Of a stretch of DNA of 64,000 nt, positions 1 through 12,592 are shown piece by piece. Under the pieces are notes generated by a model. It saw only the letters and a program-made list of their open reading frames with translations, searched no databases and was not told the origin of the DNA. A program made the translations under genes and the position numbers. This DNA comes from Panopea generosa (Eukaryota > Mollusca > Bivalvia > Adapedonta > Hiatellidae): the NCBI GenBank assembly GCA_029582155.1, contig CM055908.1:18577406-18641405 (forward strand), given 5' to 3'. Every line of letters begins with the position of its first letter. Position 1 is the first letter of the stretch.

Positions 1-2601
1 CTGTTTTCTAAGTTAGGAAAATAATTATGTATACAATGACTCTGTGTGGATACTCAATTGTGAGAAAAGCCAAATCTCATTGATCCGATGACTCGAGTTG
101 GACAACGATCTGCCATATAAGAAAAGTATTCGAGAAAAGTGTCATTAATGTGTTATGCTAGTTTATCAATTTGCCAATTATTATGACTCGTCTATGCCAG
201 TTGTCTAATCAATTGTGACACCAGCATAGCACCATGCCACCTTCAGTATCGGGGAATATGTTGTTATAGCTATTCAGATAACTAATTGTTCTACAATAAT
301 ATGTAACTATATGTACAGTGTTTGAAGATGAAAGTTGTAGAATGTTTAATTCCATTATTAGACGTTATAAACAGATATTTGCGAATTTAAAAAAAAAAGT
401 CATGTTAAAAATAGTGTTTAACAAATTAAATAAGTCTGTTGAAATTGAAGTAAACAAGAAGGTCGTGGTACTTTGGATGTGTATTATACTATGGCAACTG
501 TTTATGTAAATAATTGCAATTCCTCTTTGGATGAGCCTACGGAATAGGGACTGAATATTGACAAATTTCTCTTAATTAATAAGCAATGAACAAAACTCGT
601 CTTGTGTAATTTAGTATAGTTGTTCTCTTTCAGCCGTGCAGATTATTTTTGTGTACATTTTTATATGTTTTTTTGTTGTCACATTGTATGTTGAACATAC
701 ACATTACTGTTGGTTCACAAAGAATATTTTCTCTTGATGTTGGAAAACAAAATGGAAAATGTTTTGAAAATACATTGAAACGATGAGATAGGTGTTCAAT
801 TGAAATTACAAAAAACTTATTCGGAAAAAAGCGCATACATGTATTTAGCTATCATCGTTATAATTTACTGTGTTTCATTAACATACATGATTAAATATTG
901 AAACCGAGTGGAATAAATCAACTGAAATGACAAATTCAGATATAGAATTAACTTTACACACGAAAAAACACCGTTGATTAAATGTTATGCTGAACAAACA
1001 ACTATATCATCTAAGACTGTGATACATGTAATATTTATTATCTTTACGTCCATAATGTTTGAAAGGTTCGTATAAAAGCGTTTGTATGTATTGCGTGGAA
1101 AGAGTTTATTTATTAAACCAGTCGAAAACATCTATATGATATATTATATTATCAAGCGGTCCTAGTTTGTTAATGTAATCAAATAATCCGTGTGTAATAA
1201 ATCAGAAAGAAAAGTATTCAATCTAATTAATGTAACGGTCAGTGCTCAGTCACAACTGTCAATTTGCGAGAAGTAAGGTCAATGTTTAGTTGGTTTATCG
1301 CCTTGTTTACAAATCATAATTACGGGTTTGCATTTTATAATTATTTTATGCATTGGTTTTATTGCCTGTGAATGTTTTAATTTGATGTGTGTGACCATTG
1401 ATTGATATCTGTTGTTGGGCATATACTTCATTTCATTTTTATGCAAATTAGACACCTAAATTGATTACAAAATGTACAAATTTAAATATATCATAAATAT
1501 ATATACTATTTTTTTCACCTATTTAAACATCAGAATAAAGCACATTCATTATATTTTCAATTTTTTTATAAACAAATGTCAACTTAAATAAACACTTGTT
1601 TGACCTTGTTATTATAAACTAAATGAATTTGTACATTTAATAAATTGAAGACATTATGTGTCCATACAGTTTGTTCTATTTTGATAGTTAGAAAACAAAT
1701 GATATGATCGCATGAACATGTTTCGCAAAGAAAGCAAACACGACTCTAAAACAATTTCCTTTGTATTGAACAATGTCTGGATAGTCTTGTAAAATATCAT
1801 ATTTTATTTACTTATAACTGTTTTGTTTGCTAACAAATACAACTGAAGTTTATATAAGTTTATATATTTATTAAAGAGATAGAAACAATAGCAAAAAGGG
1901 AAAAGGTGTTGAATAATTGATATCGCATTGTATCTTTTTAACGTATATGCGAGTCCATGTCAGATATTTTCCATGTATACATTAATCTTTTGTAAGAAAC
2001 TCACTACCTGCCGGGCACTTGGCATAAAATTATTAAAATGACTGAATGGAAAAGATTGTCGCAACACGAGATTGGTTACGAATACATAATTCATAGTCAG
2101 TAATGCTAAAATACATAAAAATAGTCTCCAGTAGGGACGGGCATATATTTAAGAACTTACGTCATTTGTACTTGGTAGGGACAGTTTATTTGTTACAATT
2201 TCTCATTAACATGCACAAATATAGACAGTATTTTGCAATGAAATAACACTTCAGTAATCTTATAACATATCCGGTATGAGCTATGTTTCATTAGGGACAA
2301 TGTATACGTATATGCTGATATTTTATCAAAGGAAATAAATCAAATACATTCAAGAAAGAAAATAGTAATGTTATACTACGACGGGTGTTTTATGAATAAT
2401 GCAACCGCTACTGCATACAAAACTGGTTTGAAAACGTGCTGAGAAGTCGCTACACAATCGATTTTGATCCTTTCATTTTACAGTGATTGGCATGTTTACA
2501 GATTTAATAGTGTTCAATTTGTACTAAAGTCTTTAACCGACCACATTATTATATATCAGACAGATGTGCTGTATGTTTTTCATGTCCGTTATTTTTATTA
2601 T
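1..2601. other. AT-rich non-coding DNA
   Basis: No gene, RNA or repeat array is visible. The two open frames above 60 codons (about 318-509 on plus, 630-836 on minus) begin at weak or non-ATG positions, have low-complexity AT-driven composition and show no recognisable domain. They are most likely chance frames. Confidence 0.6.
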
Positions 2602-3683
2602 CTTCCAGCTCTGTCTCCTGCAATGTTGCCGTTATATCGGTAATTACAAAGGTCTTCCAACTCTGCCTTCTGCGATGTTGCCGTTATATCTGTATTTGTA
2701 AAGGTCTTTCAGCTCTGTCTCCTGCAATGTTGCCGTTATATCTGTAATGGTAAAGATCTTTCAGCTCTGTCTCCTGCAATGTTGCCGTTATATCTGTAAT
2801 TATGGTAAAGATCTTTCAGCTCTGTCTACTGCAATGTTGCCGTTATATCTGTAATTACAAAGGTCTTCCAACTCTGTCTTCTGCAATGTTGCCGTTATAT
2901 CTCTAATTACAAAGGTCTTCCAACTTTGTCTTCTGCAATATTGCCGTTATATCTGTAATTGTAAAGATCTTTCAGCTCTGTCTTCTGCAATTATGCCGTT
3001 ATATCTGTAATTGTAAAGATCTGCCAGCTCTGTCTTCTGCAATGTTGCCGTTATATCTGTAACAACAAAGGTCTTCCAACTCTGTCTTCTGCAATGTTGC
3101 CGTTATATCTCTAAATACTAAGGTCTTCCAACTTTATCTTCTGCAATATTGCCGTTATATCTGTAATTGTAAAGATCTTTCAGCTCTGTCTTCTGCAATG
3201 ATGCCGTTATATCTGTAATTGTAAAGATCTGCCAGCTATTTCTTCGCAATGTTGCCGTTATATTTGTATTTGTCAAGATCCTATAGCTATGTCTTCTGCA
3301 ATATTGCCGTTATATCTCTAATTACAAAGTCTTCCAAGTTTGTCTTCTGCAATATTGCCGTTATATCTATAATTGTAAAGGTCTTCCAATTCTGTCTTCT
3401 GCAATTTTTGCCGTTATATCTGTAATTGTAAAGGTCTTCCAGTTCTGTCTTCTGCAATATTGCCGTTATATCTGTATTTGGAAAGGTCTTCAAGCTGTCT
3501 TCTGCAATTTTGCCGTTATATCTGTAGTTGTAAAGGTCTTCCAGCTCTGTCTTCTGCAATATTGCCGTTATATCTGTTATTGTTAAGGTCTTTAAGCTGT
3601 CTTCTGCAATTTTGCCGTTATATCTGTAGTTGTAAAGGTCTTCCAGCTCTGTCTTCTGCAATATTGCCGTTATATCTGTGGAT
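2602..3683. repeat. 52-bp minisatellite, about 20 copies
   Basis: A unit containing TTGCCGTTATATCTGTAATT followed by AAAGGTCTTCCAACTCTGTC recurs every 52 bp (for example the CCGTTATATC blocks at 2681 and 2733). Copies diverge by several percent. Toward the right end, units of about 52 and 50 bp alternate to give a 102-bp higher-order repeat. Because 102 is a multiple of three, this leaves a 177-codon minus-strand frame (3287-3820) with a 34-residue repeat containing DITAILQKTELEDLYNYRYN. A plus-strand frame (3460-3750) is open over the same DNA. Neither looks like a gene: the left half of the array breaks frame and no known domain is visible. Confidence 0.93.
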
Positions 3684-3689
3684 AGCAAC

Positions 3690-4310
3690 ATCTGTTTTAT
3701 ATCATATCTATTTACTTGATCATATTTGTTCTGCACAATACACACACTAGGATGATATTGCATTTTACAGGATGATGTGTAGGGCTCACTTTTATTTACA
3801 TTGCTTGTAGGAGGTGTCATCAGGAAAATGATTTCACAAACAAGATTTCGGCCCTGCAGTATCGGTTTGTTATTGACTGTTTGTCATTTCTCCACTGAAA
3901 TAGGTTTGATTTTATGTAATATAGCGCTTGTGTGCAAAAGATGTTTCTTAATGATAAAACATTTTCTTTTGAATAGTGTTGTTTTTCTACGATACAATAA
4001 TCTCAAAACAGTTATTTTCTACCAAAATGAATAGTTACTTTAAGCATTGCGTACAACACAATAAACGTTGATTAACATTGGTAAACCAAGCGATAAACAT
4101 AACTTACTAAAAAAAAGTATGTTTAAAAGTTAAATGTGAAAATGACAAATTTACTACTAAAAATAAAAATCATATATACGCATTTTAACATTGAACTAGC
4201 ATAACTTTATCACCGTTTTATGTTCACTATGCTTTTGATGTTACGTTTTTAATATGCATCTTGGTAATCAATATTAAAAAGTCCGACTTACTTGTTTAAC
4301 CAATATATTT
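3690..4310. other. AT-rich non-coding DNA
   Basis: Spacer between the 52-bp array and a family A dispersed repeat. A 77-codon plus-strand frame at 3801-4034 does not begin with ATG and has no recognisable content. Confidence 0.5.
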
Positions 4311-4317
4311 AAAGGCA

Positions 4318-4478
4318 GTTGAACTGGGTGAACCATTTTGTTTTCCTCCTAATATTGTAGACTACTTTCCACACAGATTCACTGCACGTACTGGTTCATT
4401 AAACCCTATATTAAATGCTATTAGTGTCATCATCGCAATGGCATATATTATCAACATCCATATAATGTTATGACCTTG
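4318..4478. repeat. Dispersed repeat family A, copy 1
   Basis: Contains GATTCACTGCACGTACTGG followed by TTCATTA, and ends near ATGACCTT. The same layout is seen near 11.1, 11.3 and 34.7 kb. Read on the minus strand, the block includes NEPVRAVN in one frame, with an upstream MMTL tetrapeptide, then an in-frame stop. The family is unidentified and could be a short non-autonomous transposon or a decayed coding fragment. Confidence 0.55.
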
Positions 4479-4865
4479 CGGACTAGGTCATTTTAATCAT
4501 CAAAACGTGGGCGTAACTCCTGGTACAATTTAATTCCATACATCGACGGGAATTTAAATATTTTATATTTTCATTTGACACTGCAAGATTATTCATATGC
4601 ACTTTGAGAATGATAAAAATATAATAAAACGAACTACATGTTTCAAATTTGACTAATAAAATTGTAATCAGCACTGTTGCAGTAGTTTATATATAATAAC
4701 CTTAACGCTTGACTCAAGAATTTATCAAAAACATTGTATTACAAGTATTTGAAACTCCAATATATTACATGTTTGGCTGGCTGTCAAGTATTGTATTGTG
4801 CGACGACCGGGAATATTGAAGACTCAATGATGGCTAATTCCTCCCTTAACCTTAAGTGCCTTATA

Positions 4866-5455
4866 TAGACGGAGGCGCTGGTTACCATCATATAGACGGA
4901 GGCGCTGGCTACCCTCATAAAGACGGAGGCGCTGGTAACCATCATATAGACGGAGGCGCTGGCTACCCTCATAAAGACGGAGGCGCTGGTAACCCTCATA
5001 TAGACGGAGGCGCAGGTTACCCTCATAAAGACGGAGGCGCTGGTTACCATCATATAGACGGAGGCGTTGGTTACCATCATATATACGGAGACATTGGTTA
5101 CCCTCATAAAGACGGAGGCGCTGGTTACTCTTATATAGACGGAGGCGCTGGTAACCCTTATAAAGACGGAGGCGCTGGTTACCCTTTTATAGACGGAAGT
5201 GCTGGTTACCCTCATAAAGACGAAGGCGCTTGTAACCCTTATATAGACGGAGGCGCTGACTACCCTTATATAGACGGAGGCACTGATTACCCTTATATAG
5301 ACGCAGGCACTGGTTACCATTATATAGACGGAGGCACTGGTTACCTTTATATATGGAGCCACTGGTTACCCTTCACTAGATGGGGTCACTGGTTACCCAT
5401 ATATAGACGGAGGCACTGGTTACTCATATATAGACGGAGGCGCTGGTTACCTTTA
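4866..5455. repeat. 27-bp GC-rich minisatellite, about 22 copies
   Basis: The unit is close to AGACGGAGGCGCTGGTTACC plus CTCATAT, 27 bp long. Two unit variants (ending CATCATAT or CCTCATAA) alternate in the left part, giving a 54-bp higher-order repeat. GC content is far above the surrounding DNA. Since 27 is divisible by three, both strands stay open: plus 4856-5482 reads a 9-residue repeat IDGGAGYHH/KDGGAGYPH, and minus 4784-5362 reads VTSASVYIR. The two frames are equally open and both end raggedly, which argues for a minisatellite rather than a gene. A secreted Gly/Tyr/His-rich repeat protein cannot be wholly excluded. Confidence 0.93.
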
Positions 5456-5469
5456 TCAACGACATATAG

Positions 5470-6948
5470 TTCACTTAATTAGTATTCTCTTGCTGTTTTT
5501 GCAAAGGCATCGAGTGCATAAACATACAGCATCATTGTCTCGTTATATATTTGCCGGAGTATTTTCTTGTTTTATGATGATATATTAGAGGAATATTTGA
5601 ACTGTCTCGTCGTATGATATGAGGGCAAGAGAGGTTTGAAGCAGCTGTTAACCGGATGTTATTGACCAATCCAAGGTGAGTTCTGTTTTCACGTCTTATC
5701 TATGAATGTATTATACTTATACAATATATTAACTACTGTAATGCTGCTTTAGTAGGTGTCCTTTAAAAGCATTGAACGGTTCATATTTTTTTTTTATTAT
5801 TTTTTTTTAAATTTACGTTATAAAGTACCCAACAACATGAACACACATGTATTAATAATTGAAACACAGCACACAGCAAACAAGCATAGAATATATATTT
5901 ATCGAGAAATATATTAGAACTATGATATGTTTTCGACGTACGAGTTTGAGAAGTTTGTGAGCAAAGCTCATAAAGTGAAAATGGCAAGTCGGATTTATTT
6001 AAAGTTTTATATGTATATTATTTAATCTTATTCCAAATTGTATGCAAACTATGAATGATATATATATATATATATTCAAATGAAACAGTTGCATGTATTC
6101 TACATATGGACAGCCGCCGCCGCCACAGGATCAACATTACGTCGTCTCGACGTCAATTATTTTCGCAAGTAATTTTCCTCGTCACTTCACTCATACACTT
6201 TTAGCAATCGGGGAACCATGTGAGCGCTCAAACGACTTGCATGTAATCCATCCCTTATTAGCAGGTGTAATGTATCGTAACATATACTTAGTTGGCAGCA
6301 TATTAAATTGATTGTATTACCACTGTATTATCTTTTACCAAGTTGACGTGATTTTTACGCGACTTTTGCAAGAGGCGACAACACCTGTTAGCATATATTA
6401 TAGTTTCTCCTTCCTCACGGTAACATTAGTTTTGTACTATTTGTAGACTACATTATTGGTGTTTTGCTAATATTTACACAAATCTGTATCGCACTCATTT
6501 GATTTAGAACGTTTACCATTTTAATATAACTCCTTACACTTGCTTGTTATTCTGTTACTAGAATGACGTTTTCTGCCATTGATGACGTGTTTCAATAATA
6601 CATAATTTACCACGAGTTTTACAGGGAAACGATAGTTAATTTTCATATACTTATCTGTCAAATATTTCATCATTTTGAGCTGCGGTATTAACCATATATG
6701 CATGTTGCTATGGATACCATAACATTATTACTAATGTCAAACATTCACTAAATACTGTATATCGATGACAAATACACCAATACTTAGGTCGTGCAAATTA
6801 TTGTGATGTACTTAAATAAATGTGTTTTTTTTTATTTTCTAGATAATCCCTCGTATAGATGTTATTTGGCTCAGATTTAGATTTTTCATTGGAATATTCA
6901 GACAAAAGAAACCAACACAATGAAGAATTGGTCAGAATTGAACATGTA
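5470..6948. other. AT-rich non-coding DNA with a short TA microsatellite
   Basis: An (AT)n run of about 18 bases lies at 6058-6075. The short frames at 5781-5987 (minus), 6093-6311 (plus) and 6521-6703 (minus) carry no recognisable domain and are not supported as genes. Confidence 0.5.
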
Positions 6949-7069
6949 TACAGCGGTTATCGGTCAAAAATGGCTAAAATACAGGTGAATACAATAATTG
7001 ATAATAATGGCAAGGTGGATACACATATTATTGACTGTATTATGGCCATTTGTGACTGGTGACCCCTGT
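6949..7069. mobile_element. Short terminal-inverted-repeat element (MITE-like)
   Basis: The left arm reads GTCAAAAATGGCTAAAATAC. The right arm, reverse complemented, reads GTCACAAATGGCCATAATAC, with about 18 of 22 positions matching. Similarity continues outward to CAG at both ends (CAGCGGTTATC and CAGGGGTCACC). A CAG-type terminus with a GGGT-like start recalls hAT-family ends, but I see no convincing 8-bp target duplication, so superfamily assignment is tentative. Confidence 0.55.
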
Positions 7070-7263
7070 TTACTTTGGTAATAGATTTGTAATGAACTAA
7101 TGAATGGTTTTCTATTCTCTTTTCGCCTATTGTTAGGTATTTCGCTATGTAAAACATATCCGTATGAAATGCTATTTTCATTTTATAACCTAAATACTCC
7201 AAGTGTGCAGGACTTTTTTGCCGAGTTTATCTTTAAATAATAGGCAAATCAAAGGACCTATAG

Positions 7264-7440
7264 CAGGGCGATAGCGCAACGGATACATTTTAAACCGTGC
7301 TCTCGCCAGAGGACGTAGATTCGAATTCACGGTTGATCATATTACCTCTTAAATGGCTTCTAGTATTGGATCATCTTGGAAACGGACTATAGCGTTATTC
7401 GTATTAAGTCTTTGGTTCAATCTTTAAACATATTCATAAA
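7264..7440 (+). mobile_element. tRNA-derived SINE (fragment)
   Basis: An A-box-like TAGCGCAACGG at about 7272 and a B-box-like GATTCGAATTC at about 7319 have spacing suited to an internal RNA polymerase III promoter. The folded tRNA arms are poor, so this is not a functional tRNA gene. The AT-rich sequence to about 7440 may be the SINE body. No second copy is present in the window. Confidence 0.55.
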
Positions 7441-8570
7441 TTAATTAAATTAAATTTTCTAGAGCTTTTCATGCACACCAATTCCGCTCACAAAGGGGAG
7501 CAACTTTGTCAAGACCAGCCAGTGTCACTGCATACTATTTTACTACAACTGACCCTATTTCGGATAGAACACTGAAATTGGTTTCTTATATTTTATTCAA
7601 TTTATGAAATATGCATACTTGTATAAAATAGTGTTTATAACAATTTGACCTGAATAAAAAATATAACAGAAATCTTAATATTCATTCAACTATGCTCATA
7701 AAGTTTAAAAAAAACTTTAATTCTGCAATGAATTTTATTTAACGGTGGCATACTTAAAGAGCCATTCTTACTCAAATTACGCAGTAAAGTCTATAATTTA
7801 TTTTGATTGTCATTAAAACACACTTACCAAAATTGCTAAGTATTAACTCTCTTTTTTTAATATTTCATTTATTACTAAATATATCGAAATGATTTTTTCA
7901 AAATATTATAATAGCCTTTGAGCGGACATTTAAGTATAGAAATTTTGTCCATTGTTATTACGATCACTCAAGTGTAGACCATTGTTAAAAAGTGCACGTT
8001 ACAGCACAAAGTTTACATTGGCTTAAAGACTTAGGAAGTCAAAATAAAAAAACAGAAAAAAATGTGGAAACTTTGCGTCGGATGACGATTAAAAAGCGTG
8101 GTCGTGCCGTCGGCATGCTGGTTGCTGGATAGTCCATTCAACAGGTACCTATAACTTTCTTGTTTTGCATATTTTGTACATTATTTTTAATTGCTTTGAC
8201 TTTAACACAGCTGTCAGTAGAAACCATTAACAGCGTTCCTGTCGTCGGCATAAAAGCTTCGGACATCGTCGGAAGACTCAAAATGATTTGTTTTTTAAAT
8301 AGACTGCATTCATTTTAAAAGTTAAAACGCTATGAAATATAACTCTTTCTACATCCAATAATAACCTTTGATTGTATGAATTTGGTAACTTTTGCCGTAC
8401 CCTATACACAGCTATTTATCCATCTAGGGAATGGCATTATTGTGGTAAAATTGAGAACAAAATAACCAACAGCATCTTTTTAAGTTTAAGTACGCTATGG
8501 TTGTTTAGATTTTAATATTATACACCAATTTAGTTTATATAAAAAGTTATCATCAACTGTTATTCTAATT
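7441..8570. other. AT-rich non-coding DNA
   Basis: No reading frame, RNA or repeat array is visible. The stretch at 8080-8300 is somewhat richer in GC and could be older transposon sequence upstream of the Tc1-like fragment, but it gives no recognisable peptide. Confidence 0.45.
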
Positions 8571-8577
8571 TAAACCC

Positions 8578-8823
8578 GAACATACAAAAGCGTTAGACTG
8601 GCTATTTTGCAATCCCGATCTCAATCCGATCGAACACGTGTGGGATAATATTGACCGTCGGATCAGGAAGTTGCTTAGACAACAAAATGTACATGAACTT
8701 CGGAGGGACCTCACCAACACATAGAACCGTAAACCACAACGATTTGCCATGAATTATATCAACTCCATACGTCAGTGTTGCCTGGATTTTATCCGCGCAA
8801 ATAGGGGTCATACGCGATACTGA
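8578..8823 (+). pseudogene. Tc1-like transposase, C-terminal fragment (broken)
   Basis: The plus-strand frame beginning near 8578 reads LDWLFCNPDLNPIEHVWD. This is the hallmark of Tc1/mariner-superfamily DDE transposases around the third catalytic acidic residue (the E in NPIEHVW). It continues through RRIRKLL and LRRDL to an in-frame TAG at 8722-8724, then in the same frame through NYINSIRQCCLDFIRANRGHTRY-like sequence to TGA at 8821-8823. In intact Tc1-type enzymes the stop position lies inside a conserved stretch, so the stop is a lesion. The first two catalytic aspartates, the DNA-binding domain and both inverted repeats are missing. It is an inactive relic; the minus-strand frames over it are shadows. 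Confidence 0.88.
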
Positions 8824-8829
8824 TAGTTG

Positions 8830-10285
8830 TGACTTTGACCATTTGTTTATTTTTTGTTGCATTTTAAATGAAATTAACCAACTACATTGTAATGTTGTGG
8901 CATTTCATTGCTTGTTACTATTTTAGGAAATATATTGCAACACAATACAAAACTACAAACATACGAAATAGGAAATAATTGATAAATCCTTAGGTGATAC
9001 ATAGCAATTTGGTTTAATGTAGATATCAGAGAGTATTTTAATCAAAATTTATCCATACACTACATGTATATCAAAATAATAAAAAACACTATATTTCTAT
9101 TACAAATTTGAACAACAATTTACACTCTGCCGAAATGATTTTGTTTTTAAAAACCCTAAACAGTTAAATTAAAGCTTATAATTAAAATGCCCATGACAAT
9201 TATGATTATATGCATGCATTAATGTATTAATACTTTAATTACATACAAGATGTAAACAATTTTAAATATTATTTTTGCATTGCTTGTAAAATCTACATTT
9301 TCTCGCCAAATTCTAAGGCCAATGGTTATTATGATCTATGCTATGCAATACACTATGTTTTGAAATAAAGTATGTTCTGAATAGATTCTGAATTACCAGA
9401 CAGAATATGTGTGACACAAACACACTTATTCAAAATAGTTAAAACGGAACATGTTGTTCGACTGATTTTTTGTTCAAAGTCATAAAGCAAGAAGTCACTT
9501 GCAAAATATGTATTTAATTTCTTATTATCTTGTCATCATATTTTCAAATTTGATATTGATGTTTAAGCTCTTTTTTAAATATCGAATTGTATATTACTTC
9601 AATCATTTAAATAGGACAATCTTTTTGCTTGAACTGAAATCAGCAGTGTTACGGTATTTTGTATGACATTGGTTGTGACCAAACACTGTGTACGTTATAA
9701 CTTATAACTGTTCTTTTGATGTTTTAGAAGCTGTATAATTTTACGAGAGACAATATATGTTTTTTTCTCAGTCTCTTGTAACTCTTTTAAGAGTGACATG
9801 GTGTATTGTATGATGTCTGTAATATTATGTTATTGTAAATTGTATATACTATGATGAGACTTTAATAAACGATTTAATATACCATACTACAAGTGAGAAT
9901 TTCTATTTAATTAGGAAAACGTGTATTATAACCGCTTTGTTAAAATAAAGTCAGTACCTTTCAAAGTGATGCATTTGTATAACTCTAAAGCCTCGACTAC
10001 AAATTAAATAAAAATTATCATCTTTTTTTATTCTCTTACTTTAACCAGAATTGTAATTAAAATGAATGGATTAATTTACTGGTAGCATTGCCTTAATGGT
10101 GTTAAAAGTAAAGTAATTTCAAATAAAGGCATCTTTTGTTATTAATGAGCAAATATCTCATTTGTTGTTTTTCTTATTGCATGTACATGATAGTGCAAGG
10201 ACAAATGTAATTGGAATTTCACAAATTTTCTCAAAATTAACCATTCAAGGAATTAACTTTTATTGTTGAATGTTATATTTAACAC
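8830..10285. other. AT-rich non-coding DNA
   Basis: Very AT-rich, without reading frames above background or tandem structure that I can see. Confidence 0.5.
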
Positions 10286-10287
10286 TT

Positions 10288-10415
10288 GTAAGTCAACCCA
10301 GAAGAGGCGCAGATAAATCTCGATTGGCTCGAACTCATGACCTCAAGGTAGATGATGTAGGTGGACAAATAGTGTATAGCTTTAAATCGCTCGACCACGG
10401 ATGACCGTTTTTCTA
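10288..10415 (-). mobile_element. tRNA-derived SINE (head and part of body)
   Basis: On the minus strand the head reads CCGTGGTCGAGCGATTTAAA (A box of Leu/Ser type) and then ATGAGTTCGAGCC (B box), followed by body sequence toward 10288. The A-to-B spacing suits a class II tRNA origin. Arms are degenerate and no tail or target duplication is clear. Confidence 0.6.
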
Positions 10416-11065
10416 AAGATAATGAATCTATATGATGGCAAATTAAAATGAAAACAAACTGTTATGTGTCAGGTCCTAATTTTTTTTCTACTTCGAAAAC
10501 AGATGAAAGGTATCGTATTTCACGTATTAAAATAGTATACTGGATACAAACTGTAGATAGGGTCTTTCTGTATATGCTATACACATACAATAGTGATTGC
10601 ATTAATTAAAAACTCATGTCTAAACATAATAAACCGTCGTGTACAAGTCAAATCACAAAAAAAAAATTCATACTTCCTAAGTTGTCTCTTTGAAAGGATT
10701 TTGTTAAAAATCTACTTCAATATCTAAGAACGTATATTATTGTGAATTCCATCCATTACAATTCAAACAATTGAAAACTGAGTTGATTAAAATTGAAGAC
10801 AACTATATTTGTACTACGTTTCAAATAAAACTAAATCTATACAGTATGCATTAAAACGTTCTTTTAAACATTCAAGTATGTGCTTGGTTTTGACAGGCAC
10901 CAGAACATATCGTTGATATGGTTACTAAAAATGATAGCGAGGTAACTTTTTGTCATTTCGAATATTTATTTATGTTATTGCAATTTGAATTTCAAATAAT
11001 TCAGTGCATTTTTTGAAACTGTCCAAATCAACTAAATTCATTCCATATAGTTTTAAACATTTTAT

Positions 11066-11140
11066 ATAAGGTGATGTTTTACATCCAAATGCTATATACA
11101 TATTTTCATTTGGATTCACTGCACGGACCGGTATACATAC
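11066..11140. repeat. Dispersed repeat family A, copy 2
   Basis: Contains GGATTCACTGCACGGACCGG. On the minus strand it reads IPVRAVNPNENM and FGCKTSP without a stop. It sits about 195 bp before copy 3 in the same orientation. Confidence 0.5.
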
Positions 11141-11257
11141 TTACAAAAAAGAAATACAAATGCTTTTAAACATTTATTAAATTTCATTTTGAAATCTAAT
11201 TAACGAGTTTTCAAACTGGTCACATATATGTCCATAATTATATTTAGAAACTTCAAG

Positions 11258-11412
11258 ATTAGGTGAAGCAATACCTCCAACCAAATGTTGCAGAAATATT
11301 TCCAATTTGATTCCCTGTACGTTCAGGTTCATTACCCTCCTCGTTAGACAGTAATAACGTCATCATGTCCATCGTGTATCATATCATCATCAGTATACTT
11401 TAATGACCTTTA
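11258..11412. repeat. Dispersed repeat family A, copy 3
   Basis: Aligns by eye with copies 1 and 2: GATTCCCTGTACGTTCAGG, TTCATTA, then GTCATCATGTCC and a terminal AATGACCTT. The minus strand reads MMTLLLSNEEGNEPERTGNQ, matching MMTL and NEPVRAVN of copy 1 in the same relative order, and stays open further than copy 1. Confidence 0.5.
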
Positions 11413-12592
11413 CCATATACATAGTAACATGAAATCAGTCTCTTTCTCAAAAATTTCTACCGTGTGATACAAGTCCGCATCTGTTTCCGTTTCGTGTCTT
11501 TCGATTTTATGAATGACGTCACGTAATGCGGATGTTTATACTCAGAACGGATTTATCTATGTCGATAAATATTTTGATAAATATTTAGTGGCTATTGCAT
11601 ATGAGAAGAGTATGTTATGTACATTTAATATCAAACATATATTTTATTGAAAACAAAAATGTGTATTTTTAGTAAATGAAAAGTATATTATTAAAAAGGT
11701 GTATTACTGTTTTAATTAATACGGTTACAGGTATCATGTCTCGTAAAACATACATGTCAGATCAACTACAATCCTCAAGCTATGTCAATTCTGTCATCTT
11801 AGTGTGGCAAGAAAACAGGCAAACATTTTATACCATTTATCGATATTAGATTTTGAATATTTCGTCTTTCGTTTACGAATGTAAGATAATCAAATTTCCC
11901 TTTGAAGTTTTTAAGGTAGACAAAGCGAACTTGTCTGTTCTTGGAATAGTTGATCCATTCTGTACTTCAATTTGATCAGTATTATTACAATTATGAACAG
12001 AATATAATAAACGTATATAGGAGTTTAATTGGATAAATATTGTTTATTAATAACAAATGCGTCTTTATTTGAAAAAAAGGTACACAATGCTTTTGTTAAT
12101 TGATACCTTAGGAACGAACAATAATTGTCAACACAATTTGTTTACCGCTCTTACAAAATTTTAATGTAAACTGTATTATTTTATAATCCGTTACTAGTGA
12201 TAGCGTATTATATGTTTAAAATCATAATACGGTGGTCTGACTAAGCGAAATTATCTTTCTTTCATATCCCGAACCAAATCATATTTTATTTGTATACTAT
12301 ACATTATTCCAAGCACGTACGTCTAATATACTGGCTAAGATTAAGGACAAAACAGTATCAAAATATAATCATTATCTTGTAGGTCAGGAGCATCATAACC
12401 ATGCCAAGACTGATTGATGTGTTTGATTGTGAGCTATATAGAGACCGGGTCATATTGCAATAATAACATCAGCACAATTGGAACTAGAATAAGGTCTCTT
12501 ATAAGATATAACGTTTAAAATGGTTGCATTAAGTTAGGTTTCCGGTGAATGTATAATATTGACAAGTTTTTGTTTTATTATCATTACAGTTC

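Noticed and set aside
3287..3820. 177-codon minus frame with a 34-residue repeat
   Set aside because: It is the translation of a minisatellite whose dimer length happens to be a multiple of three; the left part of the same array is out of frame and no domain is visible.
8565..8862. Minus-strand frames over the Tc1 relic
   Set aside because: They are shadows; the plus frame carries the NPIEHVW transposase motif.
10990..11140. Promoter or terminator sites in AT-rich spacer
   Set aside because: TATA-like and A/T tracts occur everywhere in DNA of this composition and have no predictive value here.
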